DNA from: JBFHNV01 sp965365655
Lineage (GTDB): Bacteria; Pseudomonadota; Gammaproteobacteria; HK1
DNA length: 11,048 nt
NCBI GenBank assembly: GCA_965365655.1
Contig: CBDUCN010000164.1
Span: forward strand, 1 to 11,048
Reading direction: 5' to 3'
Part shown: in pieces, positions 1-7,184 of the stretch
Layout of the letters: the number at the start of each line of letters is the position of its first letter
Position numbering within the stretch: position 1 is the stretch's first letter
The notes under the pieces: generated by a model
The model's input: the letters and a program-made list of their open reading frames with translations, nothing else
What the model was told of the DNA's origin: nothing
Database searches by the model: none
Position numbers and translations under genes: made by a program

Positions 1-1
1 G

Positions 2-1084
2 GACCTGTCCGATCCCGCGCGGGGCGTGGCCGGGGTCCTCGCGCACGCCCGGCGCCACCCGCTGCAGGCCGTGGTCGGCACCGACGACGAGAGCGCGGTG
101 CTCGCCGCGCACGCGGCGCGGGCGCTGGGCCTCGCGCACAACGAACCGGATGCGGTGAGCGCGGCGCGCGACAAGCTGCGCTTCCGCGAGGCGCTGGCCG
201 CCGCCGGCGTGCCGGGGCCCGCGTTCCGGTGCGTGGACCTGCGCGGCGAAGTGGATGCGGCGGCCGCGGCGGTGCGCTACCCGTGCGTCGTGAAGCCGCG
301 CAGCCTGTCGGCAGGCCGCGGTGTGATCCGCGCCGACGACGCGCGGGCGTTCGCCGCAGCCTGCGCGCGCACCGGCGCCATCCTGCGCGCGTGCCGGGGC
401 CTGGCGGACCCGGAGCACCGCGACACGGTGCTGGTGGAGGACTACCTGCCCGGCGTCGAGGTCGCGGTGGAAGCCCTGCTCGACGGGCGGCGGCTGCACG
501 TGCTCGCGCTGATGGACAAGCCCGATCCGCTGACCGGCCCGTTCTTCGAGGAGACGCTGCTCGTGACGCCGTCACGTCTTCCGCAGCCGGTGCAGGAGGC
601 CGTCGCGAGCGCGGTGCGCGACGCCGCGCAGGCGCTGGGGCTTCGCCACGGCGCGCTGCACGCCGAGCTGCGGGTGCAGGGACGCACGGCGCGGGTGCTG
701 GAGATCGCGCCGCGCTCCGTCGGCGGGCTGTGCTCGCGGGCGCTGCGCTTCCGCGGACAGGTCCGCCTCGAGGAGCTGATCCTGCGCGAGGCGCTTGGCG
801 AGCCGGTTGCCGCGGCCGCGGCGCCGGCCGGCGGCGCGAGCGGCGTCATGATGATCCCGGTGCCCCGCGCCGGGCGCGTGCGCCGGGTCTCGGGCGTCGA
901 TGCGGCACGCGCGGTGCCAGGCATCGAGGACGTCGCGATCACGATGGCGCCAGGCGACGCGCTGCTGCCGCTGCCGGAAGGTGGCCGCTACCCGGGCTTC
1001 CTGTTCGCCCGCGGCGACGCGCCGGCGGCCGTGGAGGCGGCGCTGCGCGCCGCTCACCGGTGCCTGCGCTTCGAGATCGGATGA
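2..1084 (+). CDS. ATP-grasp ligase with L-amino-acid-ligase-type C-terminus (5' partial)
   Basis: The reading frame is open to the left edge, so the start and roughly the first few dozen residues are missing; 360 residues are visible. The order is: end of the pre-ATP-grasp domain, the conserved 'RDKLRFREALAAAGVP' segment, then the ATP-grasp fold with 'CVVKPRSLSAGRGV' (nucleotide-binding Lys at visible residue 98) and 'VLVEDYLPGVEVAVEAL'. The Mg-binding segment has Glu222 ('HAELRV') and Glu234 in 'LEIAPRSVGG'. The last ~90 residues ('GVMMIPVPRAGRV' to 'PEGGRYPGFLFARG') look like the LAL_C2 domain of L-amino-acid ligases. The family joins a carboxylate to an amine through an acyl phosphate with ATP use. 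The usual Asn of the metal motif (E-x-N-x-R) is Ala here, as in a subset of the family. The substrate is unknown. A link to the F420 genes is suggested only by position. Family call firm, function open. Confidence 0.85.
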   Translation, partial: DLSDPARGVAGVLAHARRHPLQAVVGTDDESAVLAAHAARALGLAHNEPDAVSAARDKLRFREALAAAGVPGPAFRCVDLRGEVDAAAAAVRYPCVVKPRSLSAGRGVIRADDARAFAAACARTGAILRACRGLADPEHRDTVLVEDYLPGVEVAVEALLDGRRLHVLALMDKPDPLTGPFFEETLLVTPSRLPQPVQEAVASAVRDAAQALGLRHGALHAELRVQGRTARVLEIAPRSVGGLCSRALRFRGQVRLEELILREALGEPVAAAAAPAGGASGVMMIPVPRAGRVRRVSGVDAARAVPGIEDVAITMAPGDALLPLPEGGRYPGFLFARGDAPAAVEAALRAAHRCLRFEIG

Positions 1085-1115
1085 CGGGCGCGGGTGACGG
1101 GCAGCGGTGAGGTCT

Positions 1116-1131
1116 GCGGCGCCGGCGCCGC
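1116..1131. repeat. 16-base perfect GC palindrome after the ATP-grasp gene
   Basis: GCGGCGCCGGCGCCGC reads the same on both strands and begins 31 bases after the ATP-grasp stop codon. It could fold as a short hairpin and help end transcription, but no T tract follows. In DNA this rich in G and C such palindromes arise easily by chance. Confidence 0.3.
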
Positions 1132-1180
1132 GGGTGCGCGGGCGCTGCCCGGCCGCGTGAACCCGCGCCGCCGGGCGTGG

Positions 1181-1186
1181 TACATA
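1181..1186 (+). promoter_or_regulatory. putative -10 element of the alpha/beta hydrolase gene
   Basis: TACATA lies 28 bases before the hydrolase ATG and is preceded by TGG, giving an extended -10 form (TGn). The ten bases GTGGTACATA at 1177-1186 recur with one change at 7468-7477, at the same kind of distance before the small secreted gene. No convincing -35 box is visible. This is a pattern-based call. Confidence 0.4.
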
Positions 1187-1214
1187 GCGTCGCTGTGACC
1201 GCGACGGCCGACGC

Positions 1215-2048
1215 ATGTCCGCATCCACCCTGATCCAGCGCCTCGACAGCGCCGCGCGCCGCCACGCGACGGCGTGCGGCACGGGTCACCTCGTGTGGCG
1301 CGAGTGGGGCGACGGCGAGCCGCTGGTGCTGCTGCACGGCGGCTTCGGCTCCTGGCTGCACTGGGTCCGCAACATCGAGCCCCTCGCGCGCCAGCGCCGG
1401 GTGCTGGCCGTGGATCTGCCCGGGCTCGGCGACTCGGCGCTGCCGCCGGAGCCGGTGAGCCCGCAGACGGTGGCCGCGCCGGTCGCCGACGGGCTGGAGG
1501 CGCTGCTGCCCGGCGCCGCGCCCTGCGACCTCGTGGGCTTCTCGTTCGGCGGCCTGATCGCGGGCCAGGTCGCGAAACGGCTCGGCGGCCGGGTGCGCAG
1601 CCTGACGCTGGCCGGCGCCAGCGGCCTGGGACTGCCGCGGCGCAGGGTCGAGCTGATCCGCCGCACCCCGGACATGTCCCGCGACGCGCTGCGCGACGCG
1701 CAGCGCCACAACCTGTGCGCGCTGCTGCTGCACGACCCGCGCAACGTCGACGAGCTCGCGATGGCGGTGCAGGCGCACAACGACGAGCGCGCGCGCATCA
1801 AGAGCCGGCGCATCAGCCTCGGCGACTCGCTGCGCGAGGCGCTGCCGGCGCTGCAGGGGCGGCTGAACGGCATCTGGGGCGAGCACGACGTGACCGCGAC
1901 CCCCGGCTGCGACGGCCAGCGCGAGCTGCTCACCGCGCTGCATCCCGGCACGGACTTCCGGGTGGTGCCGGGCGCCGGGCACTGGGTGCAGTTCGAGGCG
2001 GCGGAGGCCTTCGACGCGATCCTGCTCGAGATGCTGGCGCGGCGCTGA
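1215..2048 (+). CDS. alpha/beta hydrolase
   Basis: A 277-residue soluble serine hydrolase of the alpha/beta fold. The oxyanion-hole segment is 'LVLLHGGFGSW' (HGG at 41-43). The nucleophile elbow is G-F-S-F-G with Ser110, the likely acid is Asp225 in 'GEHD', and the catalytic His256 is in 'VPGAGHWVQFE', so the triad is complete. There is no signal peptide or membrane segment, so a cytoplasmic enzyme is expected. The length is usual for epoxide-hydrolase or ester/C-C-hydrolase relatives, but nothing seen fixes the substrate. The ATG is chosen because it starts just before the conserved domain and sits behind a plausible -10 element; no clear Shine-Dalgarno sequence precedes it. It stands alone between the ATP-grasp and cupin genes with gaps over 100 bases, so it is probably its own transcription unit. 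Confidence 0.88.
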   Translation: MSASTLIQRLDSAARRHATACGTGHLVWREWGDGEPLVLLHGGFGSWLHWVRNIEPLARQRRVLAVDLPGLGDSALPPEPVSPQTVAAPVADGLEALLPGAAPCDLVGFSFGGLIAGQVAKRLGGRVRSLTLAGASGLGLPRRRVELIRRTPDMSRDALRDAQRHNLCALLLHDPRNVDELAMAVQAHNDERARIKSRRISLGDSLREALPALQGRLNGIWGEHDVTATPGCDGQRELLTALHPGTDFRVVPGAGHWVQFEAAEAFDAILLEMLARR

Positions 2049-2050
2049 GC

Positions 2051-2072
2051 GCGCGCCGGCGCCCCGGCGCGC
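2051..2072 (+). terminator. GC hairpin directly after the hydrolase gene
   Basis: Two perfect 9-base arms (2051-2059 and 2064-2072) flank a 4-base loop, starting three bases after the hydrolase stop codon. The position suits an end-of-transcript structure or a 3' RNA stabiliser. No run of T follows, so this is not a classical intrinsic terminator. Confidence 0.45.
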
Positions 2073-2127
2073 ATCGCCGGGGAGCGGCCCGCGGCACGGC
2101 CCTGTCGCGCATCCCGCGACGGCTCTC

Positions 2128-2133
2128 TAGACT
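2128..2133 (+). promoter_or_regulatory. putative -10 element of the cupin gene
   Basis: TAGACT matches the TATAAT consensus at four of six bases and ends 30 bases before the cupin ATG. It stands out as an AT-richer patch in a very GC-rich gap. A strong Shine-Dalgarno (GGAGGA, 2150-2155) follows, eight bases before the ATG. No clear -35 box is seen. Confidence 0.4.
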
Positions 2134-2163
2134 CCAGGCGTCCACCTCCGGAGGATTCTGACG

Positions 2164-2628
2164 ATGAGCGAGCAGGCCGCGACCGGCGCCGATCCGTCCC
2201 TGGCGTCCATCCACGTCAAGCCGCAGGACATGGACTGGCGCCCGACCACCTTCGACGGCGTGGAGATGAAGCCGCTGTACGTGGACCGCGACAGCGGACT
2301 GCTCACCGTGCTGCTGCGCATGGCGCCCGGCGCGACGCTGCCGGACCACGAGCACGTGCTGGTCGAGCAGACCTACGTGCTCGAGGGCCGTCTCGTGGAC
2401 AAGCACGGATCCGAGGTGGGCCTGTCGGTCGGCCCCGGCGAGTACGTCGCGCGCCCGCCCGGAAGCCGCCACGCGGCGTGGACACCGGACGGCGGCCTGA
2501 TGCTCGCGACCTTCCAGATGCCCAACAAGTTCTTCCAGCCCGACGGCACGGTCGTGGACTTCCTGGGCCACGACTGGGAGGAGCACTGGGGCGCGGCGAA
2601 CGCGCGCCAGCAGTCGACCCGGGGGTGA
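2164..2628 (+). CDS. ChrR-like cupin domain protein
   Basis: A 154-residue single-domain cupin. Both classical cupin motifs are intact: 'GATLPDHEHVLVEQTYVLEG' supplies His62, His64 and Glu68, and 'GEYVARPPGSRH' supplies His103, a complete 3-His/1-Glu set for a divalent metal. The spacing and the 'PPGSRH' end resemble the cupin part of ChrR anti-sigma factors, but the zinc-binding anti-sigma N-terminal domain is absent, so it is a stand-alone relative. It could be a small metal-dependent dioxygenase, isomerase or sensor; the sequence does not say which. The start is well supported by GGAGGA eight bases upstream. The gene converges with cofD across a 75-base gap, and there is no direct evidence that it belongs to the F420 pathway. 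Confidence 0.85.
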   Translation: MSEQAATGADPSLASIHVKPQDMDWRPTTFDGVEMKPLYVDRDSGLLTVLLRMAPGATLPDHEHVLVEQTYVLEGRLVDKHGSEVGLSVGPGEYVARPPGSRHAAWTPDGGLMLATFQMPNKFFQPDGTVVDFLGHDWEEHWGAANARQQSTRG

Positions 2629-2632
2629 TGCG

Positions 2633-2658
2633 ACGGCGCGGCGTCGTCCGCGCGCCGT
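2633..2658. terminator. candidate bidirectional hairpin between cupin and cofD
   Basis: In the 75-base convergent gap, 8-base perfect arms (2633-2640 and 2651-2658) enclose a 10-base loop. Being symmetric, it could act for both the cupin and cofD transcripts. It lacks a T tract on either side. Confidence 0.3.
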
Positions 2659-2703
2659 GAGGCCGAGCCGCATCCCGCCTCGACGGCGGTCCCGGCCCGC
2701 GCG

Positions 2704-3648
2704 TCACCGGAGCCCGGCCGCGAACTCCAGCACGGCGGCCGCGAGCGCCCGCTTGTCGGCGTCGCTGCGCATCAGCGTGGGCCTGACGAGGCACGGCACG
2801 TGCAGCGTGTCCGCGAGTGCAGCGTCCGCGTCGTCGAGCACGAAGCCGTCGATCAGATCGCCGTAGTGCGCGGCGACCCCGGCGGCGCTCACCTCCAGGC
2901 CCAGCTCGCGCATCATCTTCGCCGTCGGGCCCTTGACCGCGCGCCCGCCGACGATCGGCGACACCGCGACCACCGGCGCGCGGCACGCGGTGAGCGCGTC
3001 GCGCAGGCCGGGGATCGCGAGCATCGGGTCGACGCTGATGAACGGGTTCGACGGGCAGATCACCAGCGCCGACAGGCCGTCGGCCGCGAGCGCGTGCAGC
3101 GCCCCGGGCGCTGGCCGCGCCGCGTCCGCGCCCGCGAACTCGAAGCGCGTCACGACCGGCGCGCACGCGAGCTTCACGAAGTACTCCTGGAACGCCAGCA
3201 CGCCGTCGGCGGTGTGCACCAGCGTGCGCACCGGGTCGTCGCTGGCCGGCACGACGTCGGCGGCGACGCCCAGGCGCCGGCGCACGCCGTCCATGATCGC
3301 GCCGAGGCGCTCGCCGGCGGCGAGGCGCCGCGTGCGCTCGACGTGCAGCGCGAGGTCGCCGTCGCCGAGGCGGAACCAGGTCTCGCCGCCGAGGCGCTCC
3401 AGCGCCTCCATGAAGCTCCAGGTCTCGTCCGCGCGGCCCCAGCCGAGCTCGCGGTTCGCGAGGCCGGCGAGCGTGTAGAGCACGGTGTCCACGTCCGGGG
3501 ACACGTGCAGCCCCAGGTGCCGGAAGTCGTCGCCGGTGTTGCACACCACGCTCAGCGCGTCCGGCGGCAGCTCCCGGTACAGGCCCAGCGCGAGCTTCGC
3601 GCCGCCGATCCCGCCGGACAGCGCGACCACACGGCCCGCGGCGCTCAC
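2704..3648 (-). CDS. cofD: CofD, phospholactate-type transferase to FO (F420-0 formation)
   Basis: A 314-residue cytoplasmic enzyme that moves the phospho-acid part of an activated GDP compound onto FO, giving F420-0 (or dehydro-F420-0 if the activated acid is enolpyruvate) and GMP. Family marks in order are 'VVALSGGIGGAKLALGL' near the N-terminus, 'CNTGDDFRHLGL' (36-47) and 'SPDVDTVLYTLAG' (50-62). 'FRLGDGDLALH' and 'ICPSNPFISVDPMLAIPG' follow, and 'GPTAKMMRELG' comes late. The length is normal for the family. The start is a GTG that overlaps the cofE stop in a GTGA arrangement, with GAGGA nine bases upstream inside cofE, so translation is probably coupled. The CofC partner that would make its activated substrate is not in the window. 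Confidence 0.95.
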   Translation of the reverse strand: MSAAGRVVALSGGIGGAKLALGLYRELPPDALSVVCNTGDDFRHLGLHVSPDVDTVLYTLAGLANRELGWGRADETWSFMEALERLGGETWFRLGDGDLALHVERTRRLAAGERLGAIMDGVRRRLGVAADVVPASDDPVRTLVHTADGVLAFQEYFVKLACAPVVTRFEFAGADAARPAPGALHALAADGLSALVICPSNPFISVDPMLAIPGLRDALTACRAPVVAVSPIVGGRAVKGPTAKMMRELGLEVSAAGVAAHYGDLIDGFVLDDADAALADTLHVPCLVRPTLMRSDADKRALAAAVLEFAAGLR

Positions 3649-4421
3649 CGGAACAGGTCCTCGTCCGGTGCGCGCACCAGCGCGCCGGCCGGCGCCGGCG
3701 GCTGGCTCCACGAGAGGCCGCGCAGCAGCACCGCGGGCCGGCCCTCGGCGCCCTCGCCCATCAGCAGCTCGGCGGCGGACGCGACCTGGTCCGCGAAGCC
3801 GACGGTGGTCACGCGCAGCTCGCGGCCCTCGCGGTCCCGCTCGCCGCGCAGATCCAGCAGCGTCGGCAGCCCGGCGGCGCCGATCGCGAGGCCGACCACG
3901 CCGTTGCGCCACGCGCGGCCCACGCTGTCGCAGATCACCACCGCGACGTCGGCGCCGAAGCGCTCGCGGAGCGCCGCGCGCAGCCGCTCGGCGCTCGCGT
4001 CCGGGTCCACCGGCAGCAGCAGCACGCGCTCGCCGGGCGCGCCGCCGCTGACGTTGGACTGATCGATGCCGGCGTTGGCGCACACCATGCCGAGGCGGTG
4101 CTCGACGATCACCAGGCCCGGCCGGCTGCGCAGCACCGCGCGCGACTCGGCCAGGATCGCCTGCGCGAGCCGCGGGTCCTTGCCGGTGGCCGCCGCGAGC
4201 GCGTGCGCGTCGGGGCCGGGCGTCACGGCGGGCAGGTCCACGTAACGGCCCTCGGCCTTGGACACCACCTTGTGGCTGATCGCGAGCACGTCGCCGTCGG
4301 CGGGCACGGGGCCGGTCGCGGCGAGGGCTTCGCAGAGCACCGCCGCGAGGTCGTCACCGGGCTCGATCGCGGGAATTCCCTCGAGCGCGGTGAGGCTCAG
4401 TCGGTGTGCGGGGGCGGTCAT
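3645..4421 (-). CDS. cofE: CofE, F420-0:gamma-glutamyl ligase (single domain)
   Basis: A 258-residue GTP-dependent ligase that adds gamma-linked glutamate to F420-0, building the tail of F420. Family marks are 'GDVLAISHKVVSKAEGR' (43-59), 'LGMVCANAGIDQSNV' (110-124) and 'VVICDSVGRAWRNGVVGLAI' (161-180). Asp120 and Asp165 sit where the family binds metal. The size matches archaeal CofE. It lacks the C-terminal nitroreductase-like domain that makes mycobacterial FbiB about 450 residues long, so reduction of a dehydro intermediate is not done by this protein. The ATG at 4421 is preferred over a longer frame because the family fold begins at 'HRLSLTALEGIP'; no clear Shine-Dalgarno precedes it. 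It is the first gene of a cofE-cofD unit with its own likely promoter. Confidence 0.95.
   Translation of the reverse strand: MTAPAHRLSLTALEGIPAIEPGDDLAAVLCEALAATGPVPADGDVLAISHKVVSKAEGRYVDLPAVTPGPDAHALAAATGKDPRLAQAILAESRAVLRSRPGLVIVEHRLGMVCANAGIDQSNVSGGAPGERVLLLPVDPDASAERLRAALRERFGADVAVVICDSVGRAWRNGVVGLAIGAAGLPTLLDLRGERDREGRELRVTTVGFADQVASAAELLMGEGAEGRPAVLLRGLSWSQPPAPAGALVRAPDEDLFR
3658..3662 (-). promoter_or_regulatory. Shine-Dalgarno of cofD inside the cofE 3' end
   Basis: GAGGA on the minus strand, nine bases before the GTG codon at 3648-3646. It fixes the GTG as the cofD start and supports translational coupling with cofE. Confidence 0.6.
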
Positions 4422-4449
4422 GGCGGTGGTCTGTGCGCGGCGGCGCTGC

Positions 4450-4455
4450 AGTGTA
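4450..4455 (-). promoter_or_regulatory. putative -10 element of the cofE-cofD operon
   Basis: TACACT on the minus strand, four of six bases like TATAAT, 28 bases before the cofE ATG. It suggests that cofE-cofD can be transcribed separately from cofGH, with a leader of only about 20 bases. No -35 box is evident. Confidence 0.4.
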
Positions 4456-4600
4456 CGGGCACGCGCCCGGATCCCGATCGCGCACGACGCCGGCCTGCGC
4501 TGAACGACCACGCCGCGCGCGGCGGCAGGGGAGGCGGGCGCACGCGTCCGCCCGCATCGCGCGCGACGGCGGGGGATGCGGACGCACGCGCGACCGTCAC

Positions 4601-4623
4601 GCGCCCGCCCGTACGGCGGGCGC
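4601..4623 (-). terminator. GC hairpin downstream of cofGH
   Basis: Perfect 9-base arms (4601-4609 and 4615-4623) with a 5-base loop, about 70 bases past the cofGH stop in the 270-base gap before cofE. It could end or attenuate cofGH transcription. No T tract follows on the minus strand. Confidence 0.4.
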
Positions 4624-4691
4624 CGCCCGGCAGCCCCGCGCGCGGCGGTGACGGCACGACGCGGCCGGCGCAGCGGCGCCCGGGTGCAGCC

Positions 4692-7139
4692 CTACGGCGC
4701 GCTGCCGAAGCGCACCAGCGGCGCGCGCGACGCACGCGGCGCGCGGCGCGCCGGGGTCTGCTCCGGCGGTGACAGCGGCGCCGCGGCGAACGCGGCAGCG
4801 CTGCGCTCCGCCGGCACCGCGTCGTAGAAGGTGCCGCGCTGGCGCGGCGTGCGCCCGGCGGCACGGATCAGTGCCTCCATCGCCGCGGCCGGCATCTCCT
4901 CGCCGAACGCGGCGCCCGCGGCGCGGGTGATGGACTCGTTCATCAGGGTGCCGCCGGCGTCGTTCGCGCCGGCGTGCAGGCACGCCTTCACGCCGTCCGG
5001 GCCCATCTTCACCCACGACGCCTGCACGTTCGTGACGTGCGGGTGCAGCGCGAGGCGCGCGACCGCGTGCACCAGCAGCGACTCGCGCCAGGTGGGCCCC
5101 TTGCGCGAGCGGCCCTGGCGGAACAGCGGCGACTCCATGTGCACGTACGGCAGCGGCACGAACTCGGTGAAGCCGCCCGTGCGCGCGGCGAGGTCGCGGA
5201 TCGCGAGCAGGTGGCGCGCCCACGCGTCGGGCGTGTCCACGTGGCCGAACATCATCGTCGCGGTGCTGCGAAGGCCCAGCCCGTGGGCCGTCTCCATGAC
5301 CTCCAGCCACTGCGCGGTGCCGATCTTGTCCGGACACAGCACCGCGCGCACCGCGTCGTCCAGCACCTCGGCCGCGGTGCCGGGCAGCGAGCCCAGGCCC
5401 TCGTCGCGCAAGACGGCGAGGAAGTCGGCGAGCGGCATGCCGAGCGACGCGGCGCCCTGCCACACCTCCAGCGGCGAGAACGCGTGCACGTGGATGTCCG
5501 GCGCGGCGGCCTTCACCGCGCGCAGGATCTCGACGTAGGTCTCGCCGCTGTAGTCGGGGTGGATGCCGCCCTGCAGGCACACCTCGGTCGCGCCGCGCGC
5601 CCAGGCCTCGGCGCTGCGCCGGCCGATCTCCTCGAGCGACAGGTCGTAGGGCTGCCCGCGCAGATCCGCGTTGCGCCTGCCCTTGGAGAACGCGCAGAAG
5701 CGGCAGCCGAAGTAGCACAGGTTGGTGTAGTTGATGTTGCGGGTGACCACGTAGCCGACGGTGTCGCCGTTGACCCGCGCGCGCAGCCGGTCGGCGCTCG
5801 CGAGCACCGCGGCCATCTCGCCGCCGCGCGCGTCCAGCAGCCGCGTGAGCGAGGACTCGTCCAGCCGCTCGCCCGCCTCGGCCGCGTCCAGCATCGCGGA
5901 CAGCGCCGCGCCGGTGCGCATCGCAGGCGCCGGCCCGGCCGGCACGGCCGTGCGCGCGTCGCCGGCGAGCCAGCCGTCCTCGCGCGCGAAGCCGCGTGCA
6001 TCGCTGCGCGTCAGTGCCGGCGTGCGCATGCTCTTCGCGAGCCAGCGCCGCGGCTCGGCGAGCCAGCGCGGGTAGATGCCGAGGCGCGGCACCAGCGCCT
6101 TGTCCGCCGCCTCGCACGCGGCCGACAGCGCCGCGACCGCGGGCCACGGCGCCTCCGGGTTCACGTGGTCGCGCGTCACCGGCGACACGCCGCCGAAGTC
6201 GTTGATGCCCGCCGCGAGCAGGCGGTCCAGCGCGCCCGGGTTCAGGTTCGGCGGCGCCTGCACGCTGACCTCCGGCGGCAGCACCAGGCGCGCGATCGCG
6301 ATGCTCCACAGGTGATCGTCCAGGTCCGGCTCCGCTGCACCGGCCATCGCGGTGTCCGGCTTCGCGCGGAAGTTCTGCACGATCACCTCCTGCAGGTGGC
6401 CGTGGGCCTCGTGCAGGGCGCGCAGCGCGAGCAGCGCCTCGACGCGCTCGCGCCGCGTCTCGCCGATGCCGATCAGGATCCCGCTGGTGAACGGCACCGC
6501 CTGCTCGCCGGCCGCGCGCAGCGTCGCGAGGCGCACCGCCGGCGCCTTGTCCGGGCAGCCGTGATGCGGGCCGCCCTTCTCGCACAGGCGCTGCGACGTC
6601 GACTCGAGCATCAGCCCCATCGACACCGACACCTCGCGCAGCGCGGCGATCTCGCGCGCGCCCATCACGCCTGGATTCAGGTGCGGCAGCAGGCCGGTGC
6701 GCGCGTGCACCTCGCGCGCGACGTGCGCGAGGTAGTCCAGGGTGGTTTCGTGGCCGAGCGCGGCGAGGCCGTCGCGCGCGGCGCGCCAGCGCTTCTCCGG
6801 CGCGTCGCCGAGGGTGAACAGCGCCTCGTGACAGCCCGCGGCGGCGCCCGCCTCGGCGATCGCCACGGCCTGATCGACGGAGAGGTACGCGGCCTCGCCG
6901 GCCCGCGGCGTGCGCGCGAAGGTGCAATAGCGGCACGTGTCCCGGCACAGGTGGGTGAGCGGGATGAAGACCTTGGGCGAGTAGCTGACGAGACGGCCGT
7001 GGGCGGCGTCGCGGCGCGCCGCGGCCGCGGTCAGCAGCGGCGGCAGGTCCGGCGCGTCGGCCAGCGCCAGCGCATCGGCGTCGTCCAGGCGCTCGCCGGC
7101 GCCCGCCCGCGCCACGAGGCGGTGCGAGAGGTTCTTCAT
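4692..7139 (-). CDS. cofGH: Fused FO synthase (CofG-CofH / FbiC type, two radical SAM domains)
   Basis: An 815-residue fusion that makes FO, the deazaflavin core of F420, from tyrosine and 5-amino-6-(ribitylamino)uracil, an intermediate of riboflavin synthesis. The N-terminal half is CofG, with a CX3CX2C radical-SAM cluster at Cys65, Cys69 and Cys72 ('LTHLCRDTCRYCTF') and 'GGVSPVTRDHVNPEAPWP' near its end. The C-terminal half is CofH, with the second cluster at Cys475, Cys479 and Cys482 ('NYTNLCYFGCRFCAFSKG') and the late 'GTLMNESITRAAG'. Both halves look complete, in the order seen in mycobacterial FbiC (856 residues). The last ~40 residues are an Ala/Pro/Arg-rich tail with no recognisable motif. 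The ATG at 7139 ('MKNLSHRL') is chosen because the upstream frame is Arg/Pro/Ala-rich with no homology; no strong Shine-Dalgarno marks it, so the start may be off by some codons. Confidence 0.95.
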   Translation of the reverse strand: MKNLSHRLVARAGAGERLDDADALALADAPDLPPLLTAAAARRDAAHGRLVSYSPKVFIPLTHLCRDTCRYCTFARTPRAGEAAYLSVDQAVAIAEAGAAAGCHEALFTLGDAPEKRWRAARDGLAALGHETTLDYLAHVAREVHARTGLLPHLNPGVMGAREIAALREVSVSMGLMLESTSQRLCEKGGPHHGCPDKAPAVRLATLRAAGEQAVPFTSGILIGIGETRRERVEALLALRALHEAHGHLQEVIVQNFRAKPDTAMAGAAEPDLDDHLWSIAIARLVLPPEVSVQAPPNLNPGALDRLLAAGINDFGGVSPVTRDHVNPEAPWPAVAALSAACEAADKALVPRLGIYPRWLAEPRRWLAKSMRTPALTRSDARGFAREDGWLAGDARTAVPAGPAPAMRTGAALSAMLDAAEAGERLDESSLTRLLDARGGEMAAVLASADRLRARVNGDTVGYVVTRNINYTNLCYFGCRFCAFSKGRRNADLRGQPYDLSLEEIGRRSAEAWARGATEVCLQGGIHPDYSGETYVEILRAVKAAAPDIHVHAFSPLEVWQGAASLGMPLADFLAVLRDEGLGSLPGTAAEVLDDAVRAVLCPDKIGTAQWLEVMETAHGLGLRSTATMMFGHVDTPDAWARHLLAIRDLAARTGGFTEFVPLPYVHMESPLFRQGRSRKGPTWRESLLVHAVARLALHPHVTNVQASWVKMGPDGVKACLHAGANDAGGTLMNESITRAAGAAFGEEMPAAAMEALIRAAGRTPRQRGTFYDAVPAERSAAAFAAAPLSPPEQTPARRAPRASRAPLVRFGSAP

Positions 7140-7178
7140 GTGGGTGATCCGCTGCCGCTCCCTGTACGCGCGGGGCAC

Positions 7179-7184
7179 ACGATA
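7179..7184 (-). promoter_or_regulatory. putative -10 element of cofGH
   Basis: TATCGT on the minus strand (four of six consensus bases), inside the AT-richest patch of the divergent region and 39 bases before the chosen cofGH ATG. No recognisable -35 box. Confidence 0.3.

Noticed and set aside
4422..4511. A 30-residue N-terminal extension of CofE
   Set aside because: The extension is Arg-rich and unlike the family; it also spans the likely -10 element at 4450-4455.
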